A stretch of 45,406 nucleotides of DNA. Origin: Spirochaetia bacterium (GTDB lineage Bacteria > Spirochaetota > Spirochaetia > Treponematales > Breznakiellaceae). The position numbers and the translations under genes are program-made. The DNA is taken from assembly GCA_026002045.1 (NCBI GenBank), contig BOAV01000007.1:1-45406 (forward strand), written 5' to 3'. Each line of letters opens with the position of its first letter. Position 1 is the first letter of the stretch. The notes beneath the pieces are model-generated. The model was not told where the DNA came from and ran no database searches. It saw only the letters and a program-made list of their open reading frames with translations. This document shows positions 17,635-26,710 of the stretch, piece by piece.

Positions 17635-18441
17635 ATGACCGGAAATATTGACCTGGATATTGGTATTTCCAGAATTGTGACCATCCGAAAGGATTTTATT
17701 TATCCCGGAAAACCAATTATCGCCAGGGGGCCCAGACCTCACAATTCGGTTGTGTTCGCGGTTGAGGGGAAAGGAAAATTTGTCGGTAATGGGCAAACCC
17801 TGATTATCCGGGAAGGGGATTTTCACTTTTTCCGCAGCGGCATTCTTAACCGTTCCGAAGCCCTTGAGGATCGCCCCAGATCCTATATTTATGCCAATTT
17901 TGAAACCAATGACGATGATGTTTTTTCAAGGCCGCCATTTTCCCCGGTAATGCAGTTGTCGAACCGTACTGATTTTGAGGGAGATTTTCACAGCCTGCTT
18001 TCCGCCTGGGAGGGCAAGGGGATGGGGTATCTGCTGCAATGCCGGGAATTACTGTACCGTATTTTTAAGACATGGCTCCGCAACCTGGTTCAGGATCACC
18101 CCATATCCCGGCAATACCGCCGTATACAGGCCGCGGTTTTGCACATCCACAACCACTATATGCAGGATATTTCCGTGGAAGAACTCGCCGCCTTGTGTAT
18201 GTTAAGCGCCCGGCAGTGTACCCGCTGTTTTCAGGACGTATACCATAAATCGCCCCATGAGTACCTCGTGGATATCCGCCTCCTCACCGCCAAGGAATTT
18301 TTAAAGGATACGGTGTACAACATCAGCGAGATTGCCGATTTTACCGGGTATGAAAGTATTTACAGCTTTAGCCGGATATTCAAACAGTACACCGGCGTGT
18401 CTCCCAGCGAGTGGCGGAAAAGAAACGATGAGTTACGATAA
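17635..18441 (+). CDS. AraC-family transcriptional regulator
   Basis: 268 residues: an N-terminal cupin-like sensor (about 1-95, with 'SVVFAVEGKGKFVGNGQTL' and 'IREGDFHFFRSG') and a C-terminal AraC helix-turn-helix pair ('ISVEELAALCMLSARQCTRC' and 'NISEIADFTGYESIYSFSRI') ending 'GVSPSEWRKR'. No strong ribosome site precedes the ATG. It lies just upstream of the LplB-type importer and beta-glucuronidase genes in the same direction, and is their most likely regulator. Confidence 0.9.
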   Translation: MTGNIDLDIGISRIVTIRKDFIYPGKPIIARGPRPHNSVVFAVEGKGKFVGNGQTLIIREGDFHFFRSGILNRSEALEDRPRSYIYANFETNDDDVFSRPPFSPVMQLSNRTDFEGDFHSLLSAWEGKGMGYLLQCRELLYRIFKTWLRNLVQDHPISRQYRRIQAAVLHIHNHYMQDISVEELAALCMLSARQCTRCFQDVYHKSPHEYLVDIRLLTAKEFLKDTVYNISEIADFTGYESIYSFSRIFKQYTGVSPSEWRKRNDELR

Positions 18442-18547
18442 CCCTTCGTTATGCCGCGCTTGTTTTTTTCCGCTCCCCGCGCTTTTGAGAAATGTCCGTT
18501 TCAGTTAAATTTTTGTCAGTATTTGCCATTTCTATATTTCCAGGATG

Positions 18548-18556
18548 TGGGATAAT
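18548..18556 (+). promoter_or_regulatory. candidate extended -10 promoter before the LplB-type permease
   Basis: TG-G-GATAAT (18548-18556) is an extended -10 element with one mismatch, 17 bases before the permease ATG. No convincing -35 at the standard distance was found. It would allow transcription of the importer genes separately from the AraC-type gene. Confidence 0.3.
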
Positions 18557-18573
18557 TAATTTCGGAACGTCCA

Positions 18574-19479
18574 ATGAAACTGAAAAAACACATCTTGCAG
18601 AACAAATATCTCTACCTCATGATCCTGCCCGCCCTGATTTTCATGGTAATATTCCGTTATGTGCCCATGGGCGGATTGATCATCGCCTTTAAAAATTATT
18701 CTTTCCGCCTGGGAATATGGAACAGCCCCTGGGTCGGCCTGCGGCATTTCGTGTTTGTCTTTACCCGGAATTTGGATTTTTTTAATATCCTTCGCAATAC
18801 CCTGGTGATAAATCTTCTCAAACTTTTGTTCTATTTCCCCGCCCCGATTATACTGGCGCTGATGATCAACGATATCAGAAGCGTAAAACTCAAACGGGGC
18901 ATACAAACCGCCGTGTATCTGCCCTATTTTATTTCCTGGGTTGTTTTCGGTACGATTGTTATCCAGTTTCTTTCCCCCAGTACGGGAATTGCAAATAAAA
19001 TTATACGCCTTTTCGGCGGCGAACCTGTTTTCTTTATAGCAAAATCGGAATACATATGGGGCATCGTGGTATTGAGCGAAATCTGGAAATCCGCCGGCTG
19101 GGGCACCATTATGTATCTGGCGGCGCTTACTTCAATAGATCCCGAGTTGTACCAGGCCGCAAAAATTGACGGGGCAAATCACCTGCAATGCGTGTGGCAT
19201 ATTTCCCTTCCCGGTATTTCCGATACCATCGTGGTTTTATTATTGCTGCAAATCGGGCAGATGATGGATGTCGGTTTTGATCAGATGTATGTGCTGGCAA
19301 AGCCCATCGTATATGACGTGGGGGATGTTTTAAGCACCTATATTTTCCGTGTCGGTGTCGGCCAGGCGCAGTTCAGCCAGACCGCCGTCATCGGCCTGTT
19401 CCAGTCGGTGGTGGGGCTTACCCTCATCGCGATTGCGAATTTTATCAGCAATAAATTATACGAGAAAAATTTATGGTAA
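18574..19479 (+). CDS. lplB: LplB/YtcP-type ABC transporter permease
   Basis: 301 residues of the LplB-type permease group. Marks are the opening 'NKYLYLMILPALIFMVIFRY', 'PMGGLIIAFKNYSF', 'GWGTIMYLAALTSIDPELYQ' with the EAA loop 'QAAKIDGANHLQCVWHISLP', and the end 'FISNKLYEKNLW'. In Firmicutes this transporter group is linked to aldouronate and other complex plant oligosaccharides. No clear ribosome site. The next permease overlaps its end by seven bases. Confidence 0.9.
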   Translation: MKLKKHILQNKYLYLMILPALIFMVIFRYVPMGGLIIAFKNYSFRLGIWNSPWVGLRHFVFVFTRNLDFFNILRNTLVINLLKLLFYFPAPIILALMINDIRSVKLKRGIQTAVYLPYFISWVVFGTIVIQFLSPSTGIANKIIRLFGGEPVFFIAKSEYIWGIVVLSEIWKSAGWGTIMYLAALTSIDPELYQAAKIDGANHLQCVWHISLPGISDTIVVLLLLQIGQMMDVGFDQMYVLAKPIVYDVGDVLSTYIFRVGVGQAQFSQTAVIGLFQSVVGLTLIAIANFISNKLYEKNLW

Positions 19480-20384
19480 AAAATATGAAGAACACAAAGT
19501 CCCTTTCAACCTTCCGTTTTTCGGGAATCGGTTCCGGTTTTTCTCTCGGACAGGCGCTACTGACCGGTTTTCTGCTATGCTATGCCTTTATCTGCCTTAT
19601 GCCCTTCTGGTATGTTCTGGTAAGCTCATTAAGCGATCCCCAGATGGTAAAAGAAGGGGAATTCAAATTGCTGCCCACCGGGTTTTCCCTGCAATCCTAT
19701 AAAATAGTTTTCCGGGATCGGCGTTTTTTTAACGGCCTTTATATCACCCTTGCCCGCACTGCCATTGGCTCTCTTCTGGGCATAACGGTACAGAGCATGG
19801 CCGCCTATGCGCTCTCCCGCAGGTACTTGAAAGGCCGGGGGATTTTCCGCAAGCTCATTGTTTTCACCATCCTGTTTAACGGGGGGATCATTCCAAACTA
19901 CCTTGTGATGCGAAATCTGCACCTGTTGGATAAATTCCCGGTCATGATCCTGCCCATGGTTTTTAACCCCTGGAACATCGTGCTTTTGATAAGTTTTTTT
20001 GTCACCATGCCCGATGCCATAGAAGAATCCGCAAAACTGGACGGCGCCAATGATCTTGTTATTTTTTTCAAGCTGGCAGTCCCCCTCGCTCTGCCGGCAA
20101 TCGCAACCATAATCCTTTTTATCGCCGTCCGTCACTGGAACGAGCTTATGGATGGCGTCATGTACATTCACAGCGATGCCCTTAAACCCATGCAGGTTTA
20201 TCTCTATGAACTGGTAGTCCGCACATCCACGGGAAACATGATTGAGCCGGCCGAACAGGCCATTACCGCAGTCTCCATCCAGACAGCGGTAATTTTTGCA
20301 TCAAGCCTTCCCATAATTATTTTGTATCCCTTTTTGCAGCGTTATTTTGTAAAAGGAATCATGATTGGTGCGGTCAAGGGATGA
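19473..20384 (+). CDS. lplC: LplC/YtcP-type ABC transporter permease
   Basis: 303 residues, partner of the preceding permease. Typical features are 'CLMPFWYVLVSSLSDP', 'FNGGIIPNYLVMRNLHLLDK', EAA loop 'ESAKLDGANDLVIFFKLAVP', 'AVRHWNELMDGVMYI' and the ending 'RYFVKGIMIGAVKG'. The ATG at 19473 overlaps the upstream gene; a second ATG four codons later (19485) is an alternative. Confidence 0.9.
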   Translation: MVKNMKNTKSLSTFRFSGIGSGFSLGQALLTGFLLCYAFICLMPFWYVLVSSLSDPQMVKEGEFKLLPTGFSLQSYKIVFRDRRFFNGLYITLARTAIGSLLGITVQSMAAYALSRRYLKGRGIFRKLIVFTILFNGGIIPNYLVMRNLHLLDKFPVMILPMVFNPWNIVLLISFFVTMPDAIEESAKLDGANDLVIFFKLAVPLALPAIATIILFIAVRHWNELMDGVMYIHSDALKPMQVYLYELVVRTSTGNMIEPAEQAITAVSIQTAVIFASSLPIIILYPFLQRYFVKGIMIGAVKG

Positions 20385-20448
20385 TTTTTACCGGCAATGA
20401 GCCGCGGTATGCGGTTGCAATATTATTTCAGGAAAGAGGAGAAAGAAC

Positions 20449-21968
20449 ATGTTGGGGAAAAAATATTTTGTAGTGTCGGTCCTGCTGCTTGCGCTGACGG
20501 GATTTTCCATGGGCTGCAAGAAACCGGCAGAGGACAGCGCGGCGGAATTACCGAAGATCACTATTCTTACATCGATTAATGTGGATACTGAAGGGGCTAC
20601 GGTAAATGATAATGATTATATCAATTATATCCGCAAGACGGTTGGGGTGGATATACAATTTATCAACGATGGCACCGCAAACTACCGCCAGAAAATGAAC
20701 ACCATGCTCGCAAGCAATGAGCCCTTTGATGCTTTAATGCTCATGGCCAATTATCAGCGTATAGACCTTACCCGCTGGGCCTCGGAAGGGATGCTGCTGG
20801 AGTTGGATGAATATCTTCCCAAATATGCGCCCCTTCTTTTAAGTAACCTCAAGCAGGCGGCGCGGCATGGGAAGTCTGTAAATACGATGGTAAAACCTAC
20901 GCTATCCCCTTTCAGCGCTACGATTCCACCCCCTATATGACTTTTCTGCGGAAAGATTGGCTTGACAACCTGGGGATTAATCCCGCCACGGATTTAAACA
21001 CCATTGATGACTGGTACCGGATGCTCAAGCGTTTTACAACCGATGATCCGGACCGGAACGGGATTAACGACACCTACGGCCTGATATCTACCGATTCAGG
21101 TTACCATTATACCAACTGGGCCCTGCAGGATTCCTTTGGCGCGGCCAGGGCTAAATATGTAAACGGTGAACTGCTGCCCAATTACATACTACCGGAATAC
21201 AAAGAATGGCTCAAATTTATGAACCGGCTGTACAGGGAAAAGATCATCGATCCGGAATTCATTGAGAACGGCGGCGGCAAGATGTGGGAAAAGATTGCCA
21301 CAAGAAAATACGGTATGTTCTATTATTTCTGGGGAATGCAGGAATATCTAAGCAAGGGATTAAGCCGGGACGAACTGATTGCGGTTCCTCCGCCGAAACG
21401 GGCCGACGGGAGTGATGCCCAGTATATCTATACATCTCCCAACCGGCACATGATGGCCCTTACCGCGGGTTGCAGTAATATCGAAGCAGTACTGAAATTC
21501 TTCAACTGGACCTGTACGCCGGAAGGGGGGATCTTCCTGTATGCCGGGCTTGAAGGCAAGGATTATGATATTGCGGATAACAAGATTGTTATCAAGAACG
21601 AGCGCCGGGGAAAAAATCTGGGCTGGCGGCAATTGACCCTGGGAGTTGAACAGCCCAATGTGGATCGGGATCCTATCAAAAGTATTCTGACCCAGAGTTT
21701 CGGCGAACTCGGCATGGAACATCTGGCTATGGCCACAAAATACGGCGGTTATAACGAACTGGAACTGTACTGTCCCGTATTTGAGGAACTTTCCCAATAC
21801 GATTTTGAAAAGCTGGTTTCCGAATTCACCGATAAGGCCATTACCGGTGTAATCAATATTGACGCCGAGTGGGATAATTACGTCAGAAATTTCCGCCGCA
21901 TGGGCGGGGATCGCAAAATAGAATTGTCCACCAACTGGTACAACAATACGTATAACAAAAAACAATGA
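20449..21968 (+). pseudogene. lplA: LplA-type substrate-binding lipoprotein, frameshifted
   Basis: One binding-protein gene split into two frames. The first (20449-20940) has GAGGAG before the ATG, a lipoprotein signal with lipobox 'GFSMGC' (C23), and family sequence to 'LDEYLPKYAPLLLSNLK'. The second, open from 20847, carries on with 'WEVCKYDGKTYAIPFQRYDS' from 20868, then 'TFLRKDWLDNLGINPATDLN' and 'DDPDRNGINDTYGLISTD'. Joined, they give a protein of usual length. The switch must lie between about 20845 and 20867, in the GC-rich stretch gcaggcggcgcggca, where one base appears to be missing. No classical slippery heptamer is seen. It could be a real null allele or a sequencing error. If null, the importer needs another binding protein. 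Confidence 0.82.
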
Positions 21969-24202
21969 CAGACAAGAATTACAGCCACAAGGACATTGAA
22001 GCCCTGGCAGGACAGCTCTTTGAAGAGGCTGGCGGTAAAAAGCGCATCATTGAGCGGATACGTAATTTCAGGATAGTTCCCCCGTTTCCGGGGGCTATCC
22101 ACAATTATTATTACGTTCACAAGGATGTTTTTGACTATGCGGATCTTAACGCGCTGCTGGGCAGGGCGGCGCTCTTTTTATCCGGGGATGCCGGTGCCGG
22201 GGAGGATTATATTGAACTTCTCGGTGAGCTGGCAGATGTAGGCTACTTGATTGATTACTGTTTCTGCGATCGCGCCTTTGACGGTTACGCACTGGCATTG
22301 CTGGTTCATTCCTGGATAATTGTGAAAGCCCATCCTTCTTTTTCGCGAACAGGCCAAAACGGGGATAAGGAAAAAATCGAGAATTGGTTTTATGCAAGGG
22401 CGCAGCTTATGTGGCGGGATCGTGACGAGCCAACCTGGAAAACGTATCGGCCCTATGACAATCAGGAAATAGGCATTGGCGCCTGTACGGTGCTGGCCGA
22501 ATTGTTCAAACACCGGGATCCGGCTCTGGCGGAGAATTTTCATAAACTCAGCGATTCCCGTTTGGTTGGCTGGGAAAAAAAGAACGGTAATCTGGACGAC
22601 ACTCTTTTTTACACTCCCATCTTTTGTACGGTTATGTGGTTTTACGCTCACTACCGGGGCAGGGAAGATCTTCTGCGGCTGGAAAATTGCAGGGCCGCCT
22701 TTGAGAATATGCTGCAGCAACAGCCGGGTAACGGTATTTTTACGCTTTATAACTGGACCCAATACGGCTCCGCCGCCGGGATGATGGCCCTGGGATCGCA
22801 CATTTTCCGGGACGGGCGCTATAAATGGATGGCCTGCCGTTTTATCCAGGAACGCCTGGAAAAACGGAACCGGCGGCAGCAATACGCATGCAGGAACATC
22901 ACCAAAGAATCCCTGGCGGCGGAATGCGGCTCAGGTGACGCAAATGAACTGGAAGAGGTAATAAGCGAAGAACTTTCCCACGGGAATCGATACGATCATG
23001 TGTGGGAAGGTTTAACCGACAACATTTTCCATCTCTGGTACTTCTGGGACGATTCCCTGCCGTCTTTGCGCCCACATAATTATGGGATGGCGCTGGAAAA
23101 AACCGCAGGGCAGGGCCGCTGGCCCTATGATCCCGAGCCGGTACTGCCGGATAAAGTGGTTTTCCGGGAAGGCTGGGGCGAAAATGATCTGTTCATGATC
23201 GTCAACCTTTGGGGAGGGCAAAACAGCCCCGCCGGGGAAACCGTTTCCCACCGTTATCCTGCTTCCAATGAAATCATCTCTTTGGTTTGCGGGGAACAGT
23301 TTCTGGTTCAGAACATAAATCAGGTAACCAGAGATGTTTTCATCCACCGCCGGGAACTTAACGCTTTCAGCCTTAAAAAGAACGGCGAATGGCTGAACGC
23401 CGCCAAAGAGGGAGAGGGAAAAGTTGGGGTATATCCGAAGCTGAAAATTTTCAATGCGGAACTGCGGTTCTTTAATAGCTTTCCTGAAGCGGAAGCTTCA
23501 AAAAGTACGCTCTATGATTACCATGGATGGACCAATGAACGTACAATACTGCACCGCAAAGGCAGATATATAGCCGTATTCGACCAATGCTTTGGCCCTG
23601 ATGAAGCGGAAGGCGGGGTGCGGTGGCACCTGCAGGGAGAAGCGATTCAGAGAAGCGGCGATTCGCTGACACTCAAATTGTTGGACAGCAAAATTAGGGT
23701 TCATTATCCCCACAAAGAAGACTGGTTCTCGGCGGAGGAAAATCCTAATTCGCGTAATATCGCGGTGTACCAGCACCACGCGGATATTGATCTGGACCTC
23801 TTGTCCCGGGGGCGGCGCATGGGTTTCGTCACTATCTTCAGTCATGGTGAAGCAATGGGTGATACGGCGCAGACTGTGGATGTGAGCTACGGTGATCATC
23901 CCGCCTATCCCGTTGCCATGGGGATACGGATGGGCAGGGACCTTATTGGCTCCCGTCTGGGCCAGTTCCGGGATGATTATGACTATGACGGATTTAAAAC
24001 AGACGCAGAGGCTTTCATCTATAATCAGGATGAGGGAATGCTTGTCTTTTCCGGCGCCCGCCTTTTCCGCTTTGAATTGCCGGCCTACAGGGGCATGGAA
24101 ATCAGCCCATACGCAGAAAGCGCCATCTCAATACAATATGATGACAGCCGAATCCTGATACGTTTTAAAACACCTCAAAATGGGGTTATTAAGCTGAAAT
24201 AA
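21965..24202 (+). CDS. large protein of unrecognised family, possible polysaccharide lyase/toroid enzyme
   Basis: 745 residues, no signal peptide or membrane segment. I do not recognise the family. Residues 1-370 are mostly helical and aromatic-rich ('DVGYLIDYCFCDRAFDGYAL', 'QLMWRDRDEPTWKTYRPYDN', 'IFTLYNWTQYGSAAGMMALG'), as in alpha/alpha-toroid glycan enzymes. Residues 380-745 look beta-rich ('SHRYPASNEIISLVCGEQFL', 'ILHRKGRYIAVFDQCFG', 'RWHLQGEAIQRSGDSLTL'). This toroid-plus-sandwich layout resembles heparinase II/III-type lyases, but the HNHND signature is not present. The ATG overlaps the stop of the binding-protein gene (ATGA) and a GH2 gene follows, so a role in breaking down the imported glycan is the best inference. 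Confidence 0.75.
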   Translation: MTDKNYSHKDIEALAGQLFEEAGGKKRIIERIRNFRIVPPFPGAIHNYYYVHKDVFDYADLNALLGRAALFLSGDAGAGEDYIELLGELADVGYLIDYCFCDRAFDGYALALLVHSWIIVKAHPSFSRTGQNGDKEKIENWFYARAQLMWRDRDEPTWKTYRPYDNQEIGIGACTVLAELFKHRDPALAENFHKLSDSRLVGWEKKNGNLDDTLFYTPIFCTVMWFYAHYRGREDLLRLENCRAAFENMLQQQPGNGIFTLYNWTQYGSAAGMMALGSHIFRDGRYKWMACRFIQERLEKRNRRQQYACRNITKESLAAECGSGDANELEEVISEELSHGNRYDHVWEGLTDNIFHLWYFWDDSLPSLRPHNYGMALEKTAGQGRWPYDPEPVLPDKVVFREGWGENDLFMIVNLWGGQNSPAGETVSHRYPASNEIISLVCGEQFLVQNINQVTRDVFIHRRELNAFSLKKNGEWLNAAKEGEGKVGVYPKLKIFNAELRFFNSFPEAEASKSTLYDYHGWTNERTILHRKGRYIAVFDQCFGPDEAEGGVRWHLQGEAIQRSGDSLTLKLLDSKIRVHYPHKEDWFSAEENPNSRNIAVYQHHADIDLDLLSRGRRMGFVTIFSHGEAMGDTAQTVDVSYGDHPAYPVAMGIRMGRDLIGSRLGQFRDDYDYDGFKTDAEAFIYNQDEGMLVFSGARLFRFELPAYRGMEISPYAESAISIQYDDSRILIRFKTPQNGVIKLK

Positions 24203-24230
24203 CCATCTGGTAAAAAAAACAAAAAGGGAT

Positions 24231-24236
24231 TATAAT
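24231..24236 (+). promoter_or_regulatory. candidate -10 element before uidA
   Basis: A perfect TATAAT lies in the 56-base gap between the 745-residue protein gene and the GH2 gene, 22 bases before its ATG. No good -35 is visible at 16-18 bases upstream, so this is only a possible internal promoter. Confidence 0.25.
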
Positions 24237-24258
24237 GTTGTTGTAAGGAGATGACACA

Positions 24259-26070
24259 ATGAGCGACAACAAGGGAAATTATCAGGCTGATATTCACAAT
24301 ACGGGCTATGAGCAGGAGTATCATGAAAAGCTTCTGGACAGCGCCGGTCTTATCAATACTGCGGGGCGGGAAACAGAATCACTAAACGGCAAATGGAATT
24401 TCGGGGTCGATTTATACGACACCTGCCGCCGGGCCCATTGGTATAAGGATGTGCAGTACAATGCCGCCGGTAACCCCATGCCGCTGGACTACGATTGGGA
24501 AGCCTGGGACCGGATCACCGTGCCCGCCGTCTGGAATCTGGAACGGCCGGAGCTTCACTATTTTGAAGGTTCCGGCGTCTATACCCGTACCTTCCGCTAT
24601 GTTAAGCAGGCTGCGGGTGAACGGCTCTTCCTCCGGTTTGAGGGCGCCTCCTATGAAACTTCAGTTTTTCTGAACGGCGAATTTGTGGGAACCCATGACG
24701 GATCATCCACGCCCTTCAACGCCGATATCAGCGATTTGGTAAAAACTGAAAACCGCATCGTGGTAGTTGCCGATGCCCGCAGAAGTCCTCTGCGTATTCC
24801 CATGGAGAATACCGACTGGTTCAACTACGGCGGTATTTACCGGGATGTGTATCTAATCCGTCTTCCCAAAGTTTTTATCAAGGACTGGTTTGTGCGGCTT
24901 GTCCCCGATGGTACATTCTCAAAGATCCGCACCGATGTTTTGATTGACAGTAATACTGTTGCAGGCAAGGTATTGATTGAAATTCCCGAGCTTGGCGTCA
25001 GGCAGGAAGTGACGGTACAAAACGGAAAAGCCTCGATAGATATTTCCGTCACGTCGAACCAGCTTAAACTTTGGAGCCCCGATGCCCCGAAACTCTACGA
25101 TGTGAGTATTAGTTTTAATCTCAACGATGCGGGTACGGCAGACACGGTGCATGACCGCATCGGCTTTAGGGAAATCAAGGCAAAAGGACACGAACTGTTT
25201 CTCAATGGCAAGAAGATAATCCTTAAAGGGGTCTGCGTCCACGAGGATCATTATGAACTGGGCAAGACCACCAACAGTGATATTATCAGGGCAACCATCC
25301 GGGACTTAAAAGAGATGAACGGAAATTTTCTTCGCCTTGCCCACTATCCCCATGATTCCCGGTTTGCAAAAATTGCCGATGAAGAAGGGGTGCTGCTCTG
25401 GGAAGAAGTCCCGGTTTATTGGGCCGTAGCCTTTGACAATCCCGGTGCCTACAGGGATGCGGAAAACCAATTGAGCGAATTGATCCTGCGGGATCACAAC
25501 CGGGCCAGCGTCATCATCTGGTCCGTGGGAAATGAAAACGCCGACACCGATGCGCGTAACAACTTCATGTCCAATCTGGCAAAAAAGGCCCATGCGCTGG
25601 ACGATTCCCGGCTCATTTCAGCCGCCTGCCTTATTAACCACGTCAAACTCAAGATCGAAGATCGGCTTACGGATTCTTTGGATGTAATCGGCATCAACGA
25701 ATACTACGGCTGGTATGATCCTGATTTCAGCAAACTCCCCAAAATCCTGACCAACTCAAATCCGGGGAAACCGGTGATCATCACCGAATTCGGCGGTGAT
25801 GCGCGGAAGGGACAGCGTGGCAGTATTGACGATCTCTGGACCGAGGATAAACAGAAACGGCTTTTTGAACAGCAGATAGAAACCATCAGAAAGTGTCCCT
25901 ACATTGCGGGGACCACTCCCTGGATATTCTACGATTTCCGCTCTCCCCGCAGGCTCAACCGCTATCAGGAAGAGTTCAACCGCAAGGGCTTTATCGATGC
26001 GGACCGGAAAACCAAAAAACTCGCCTTTTATGTGATGCAGGAATACTACGGAAACATATCCGGGAAATAG
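24259..26070 (+). CDS. uidA: GH2 beta-glucuronidase
   Basis: 603-residue cytoplasmic glycosidase. Domain order: sugar-binding jelly roll (about 40-200, 'DRITVPAVWN', 'GSGVYTRTF', 'NTDWFNYGGIYRDVYL'), immunoglobulin-like domain (205-300) and TIM barrel ('LKGVCVHEDHYELGKTTNSD'). Acid/base E426 lies in 'WSVGNEN' and nucleophile E510 in 'ITEFGGDA'. 'INEYYGWY' and the N574-R-K576 motif in 'FNRKGFID' correspond to the Asn-x-Lys motif that binds the uronate carboxylate in known beta-glucuronidases (N566/K568 in E. coli), so uronate specificity is well supported. AAGGAG precedes the ATG. It ends the importer operon. Confidence 0.92.
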   Translation: MSDNKGNYQADIHNTGYEQEYHEKLLDSAGLINTAGRETESLNGKWNFGVDLYDTCRRAHWYKDVQYNAAGNPMPLDYDWEAWDRITVPAVWNLERPELHYFEGSGVYTRTFRYVKQAAGERLFLRFEGASYETSVFLNGEFVGTHDGSSTPFNADISDLVKTENRIVVVADARRSPLRIPMENTDWFNYGGIYRDVYLIRLPKVFIKDWFVRLVPDGTFSKIRTDVLIDSNTVAGKVLIEIPELGVRQEVTVQNGKASIDISVTSNQLKLWSPDAPKLYDVSISFNLNDAGTADTVHDRIGFREIKAKGHELFLNGKKIILKGVCVHEDHYELGKTTNSDIIRATIRDLKEMNGNFLRLAHYPHDSRFAKIADEEGVLLWEEVPVYWAVAFDNPGAYRDAENQLSELILRDHNRASVIIWSVGNENADTDARNNFMSNLAKKAHALDDSRLISAACLINHVKLKIEDRLTDSLDVIGINEYYGWYDPDFSKLPKILTNSNPGKPVIITEFGGDARKGQRGSIDDLWTEDKQKRLFEQQIETIRKCPYIAGTTPWIFYDFRSPRRLNRYQEEFNRKGFIDADRKTKKLAFYVMQEYYGNISGK

Positions 26071-26115
26071 GCTTTATTCAAAAATTTTCTATGCGTTTAT
26101 CCTGCCTGACACCGC

Positions 26116-26144
26116 TTTACGTTAACCCGGCATTATGATATAAA
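26116..26144 (+). promoter_or_regulatory. promoter of slyD
   Basis: TTTACG (26116-26121), 17-base spacer, TATAAA (26139-26144). Transcription from it would begin at or within a few bases of the slyD ATG at 26150, and no GGAG-type ribosome site precedes that ATG. Confidence 0.45.
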
Positions 26145-26149
26145 GAACA

Positions 26150-26686
26150 ATGAACATAGCGAAAAACCGGGTAGTCAGCATCGACTACACCCTCAAAGAC
26201 GATAAGGATCAACTGCTTGATACCACCTCAGGATCGGAGCCGCTGGAATACCTCCACGGATATGAGAATATTATCCCCGGCCTTGAACGGGCCCTGGAAG
26301 GCAAGGCACAGGGCGATAAACTTAAGCTTAAAGTTCCCGCCGCGGACGCCTATGGCCTGCGGGACGACAAGCTGGTCACCACGGTACCCCTGGACCGCTT
26401 TGACGGGGCCGATGCCGTGGAAGAGGGCATGCAGTTTGAAGCCCAAACCCCCGATGGCTACCGGGTCGTGACCGTAACTAAGGTGGACGGCAAGCAGGTG
26501 ACCATAGACGGCAACCACGCCTTGGCGGGCCTGGACCTGAATTTCGATGTCACCGTTGCCGCGGTCCGGGAAGCCAATGCGGAAGAGCTGGCCCACGGCC
26601 ATGTTCATTCCCACGGGCATCACCACGGCCACGATGGACATGAACACGAACACTGTAATGAGTGCGGGGGCTGCGATTCACAGTAG
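26150..26686 (+). CDS. slyD: SlyD-type FKBP peptidyl-prolyl cis-trans isomerase
   Basis: 178-residue cytoplasmic folding helper and metal chaperone. The FKBP part (1-70 and 120-145) has 'VVSIDYTLKD', 'YLHGYENIIPGLERALEGK' and 'AYGLRDDKLV'; the insert-in-flap chaperone domain occupies about 70-120 ('FEAQTPDGYRVVTVTKVDG', 'DGNHALAGLDLNFDV'). The tail from about 148 is rich in His and Cys ('HVHSHGHHHGHDGHEHEHC', then 'NECGGC'), the nickel/zinc-binding feature of SlyD. The start is fixed by alignment with the family. It stands alone, convergent with luxS. Confidence 0.95.
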   Translation: MNIAKNRVVSIDYTLKDDKDQLLDTTSGSEPLEYLHGYENIIPGLERALEGKAQGDKLKLKVPAADAYGLRDDKLVTTVPLDRFDGADAVEEGMQFEAQTPDGYRVVTVTKVDGKQVTIDGNHALAGLDLNFDVTVAAVREANAEELAHGHVHSHGHHHGHDGHEHEHCNECGGCDSQ

Positions 26687-26710
26687 CTGTTTATTTAGCG
26701 GTCGCTTAAC

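Noticed and set aside
20836..20870. Programmed ribosomal frameshift in the binding-protein gene
   Set aside because: No slippery heptamer or following stem-loop was seen, and the family has no such recoding. A mutation or sequencing error is simpler.
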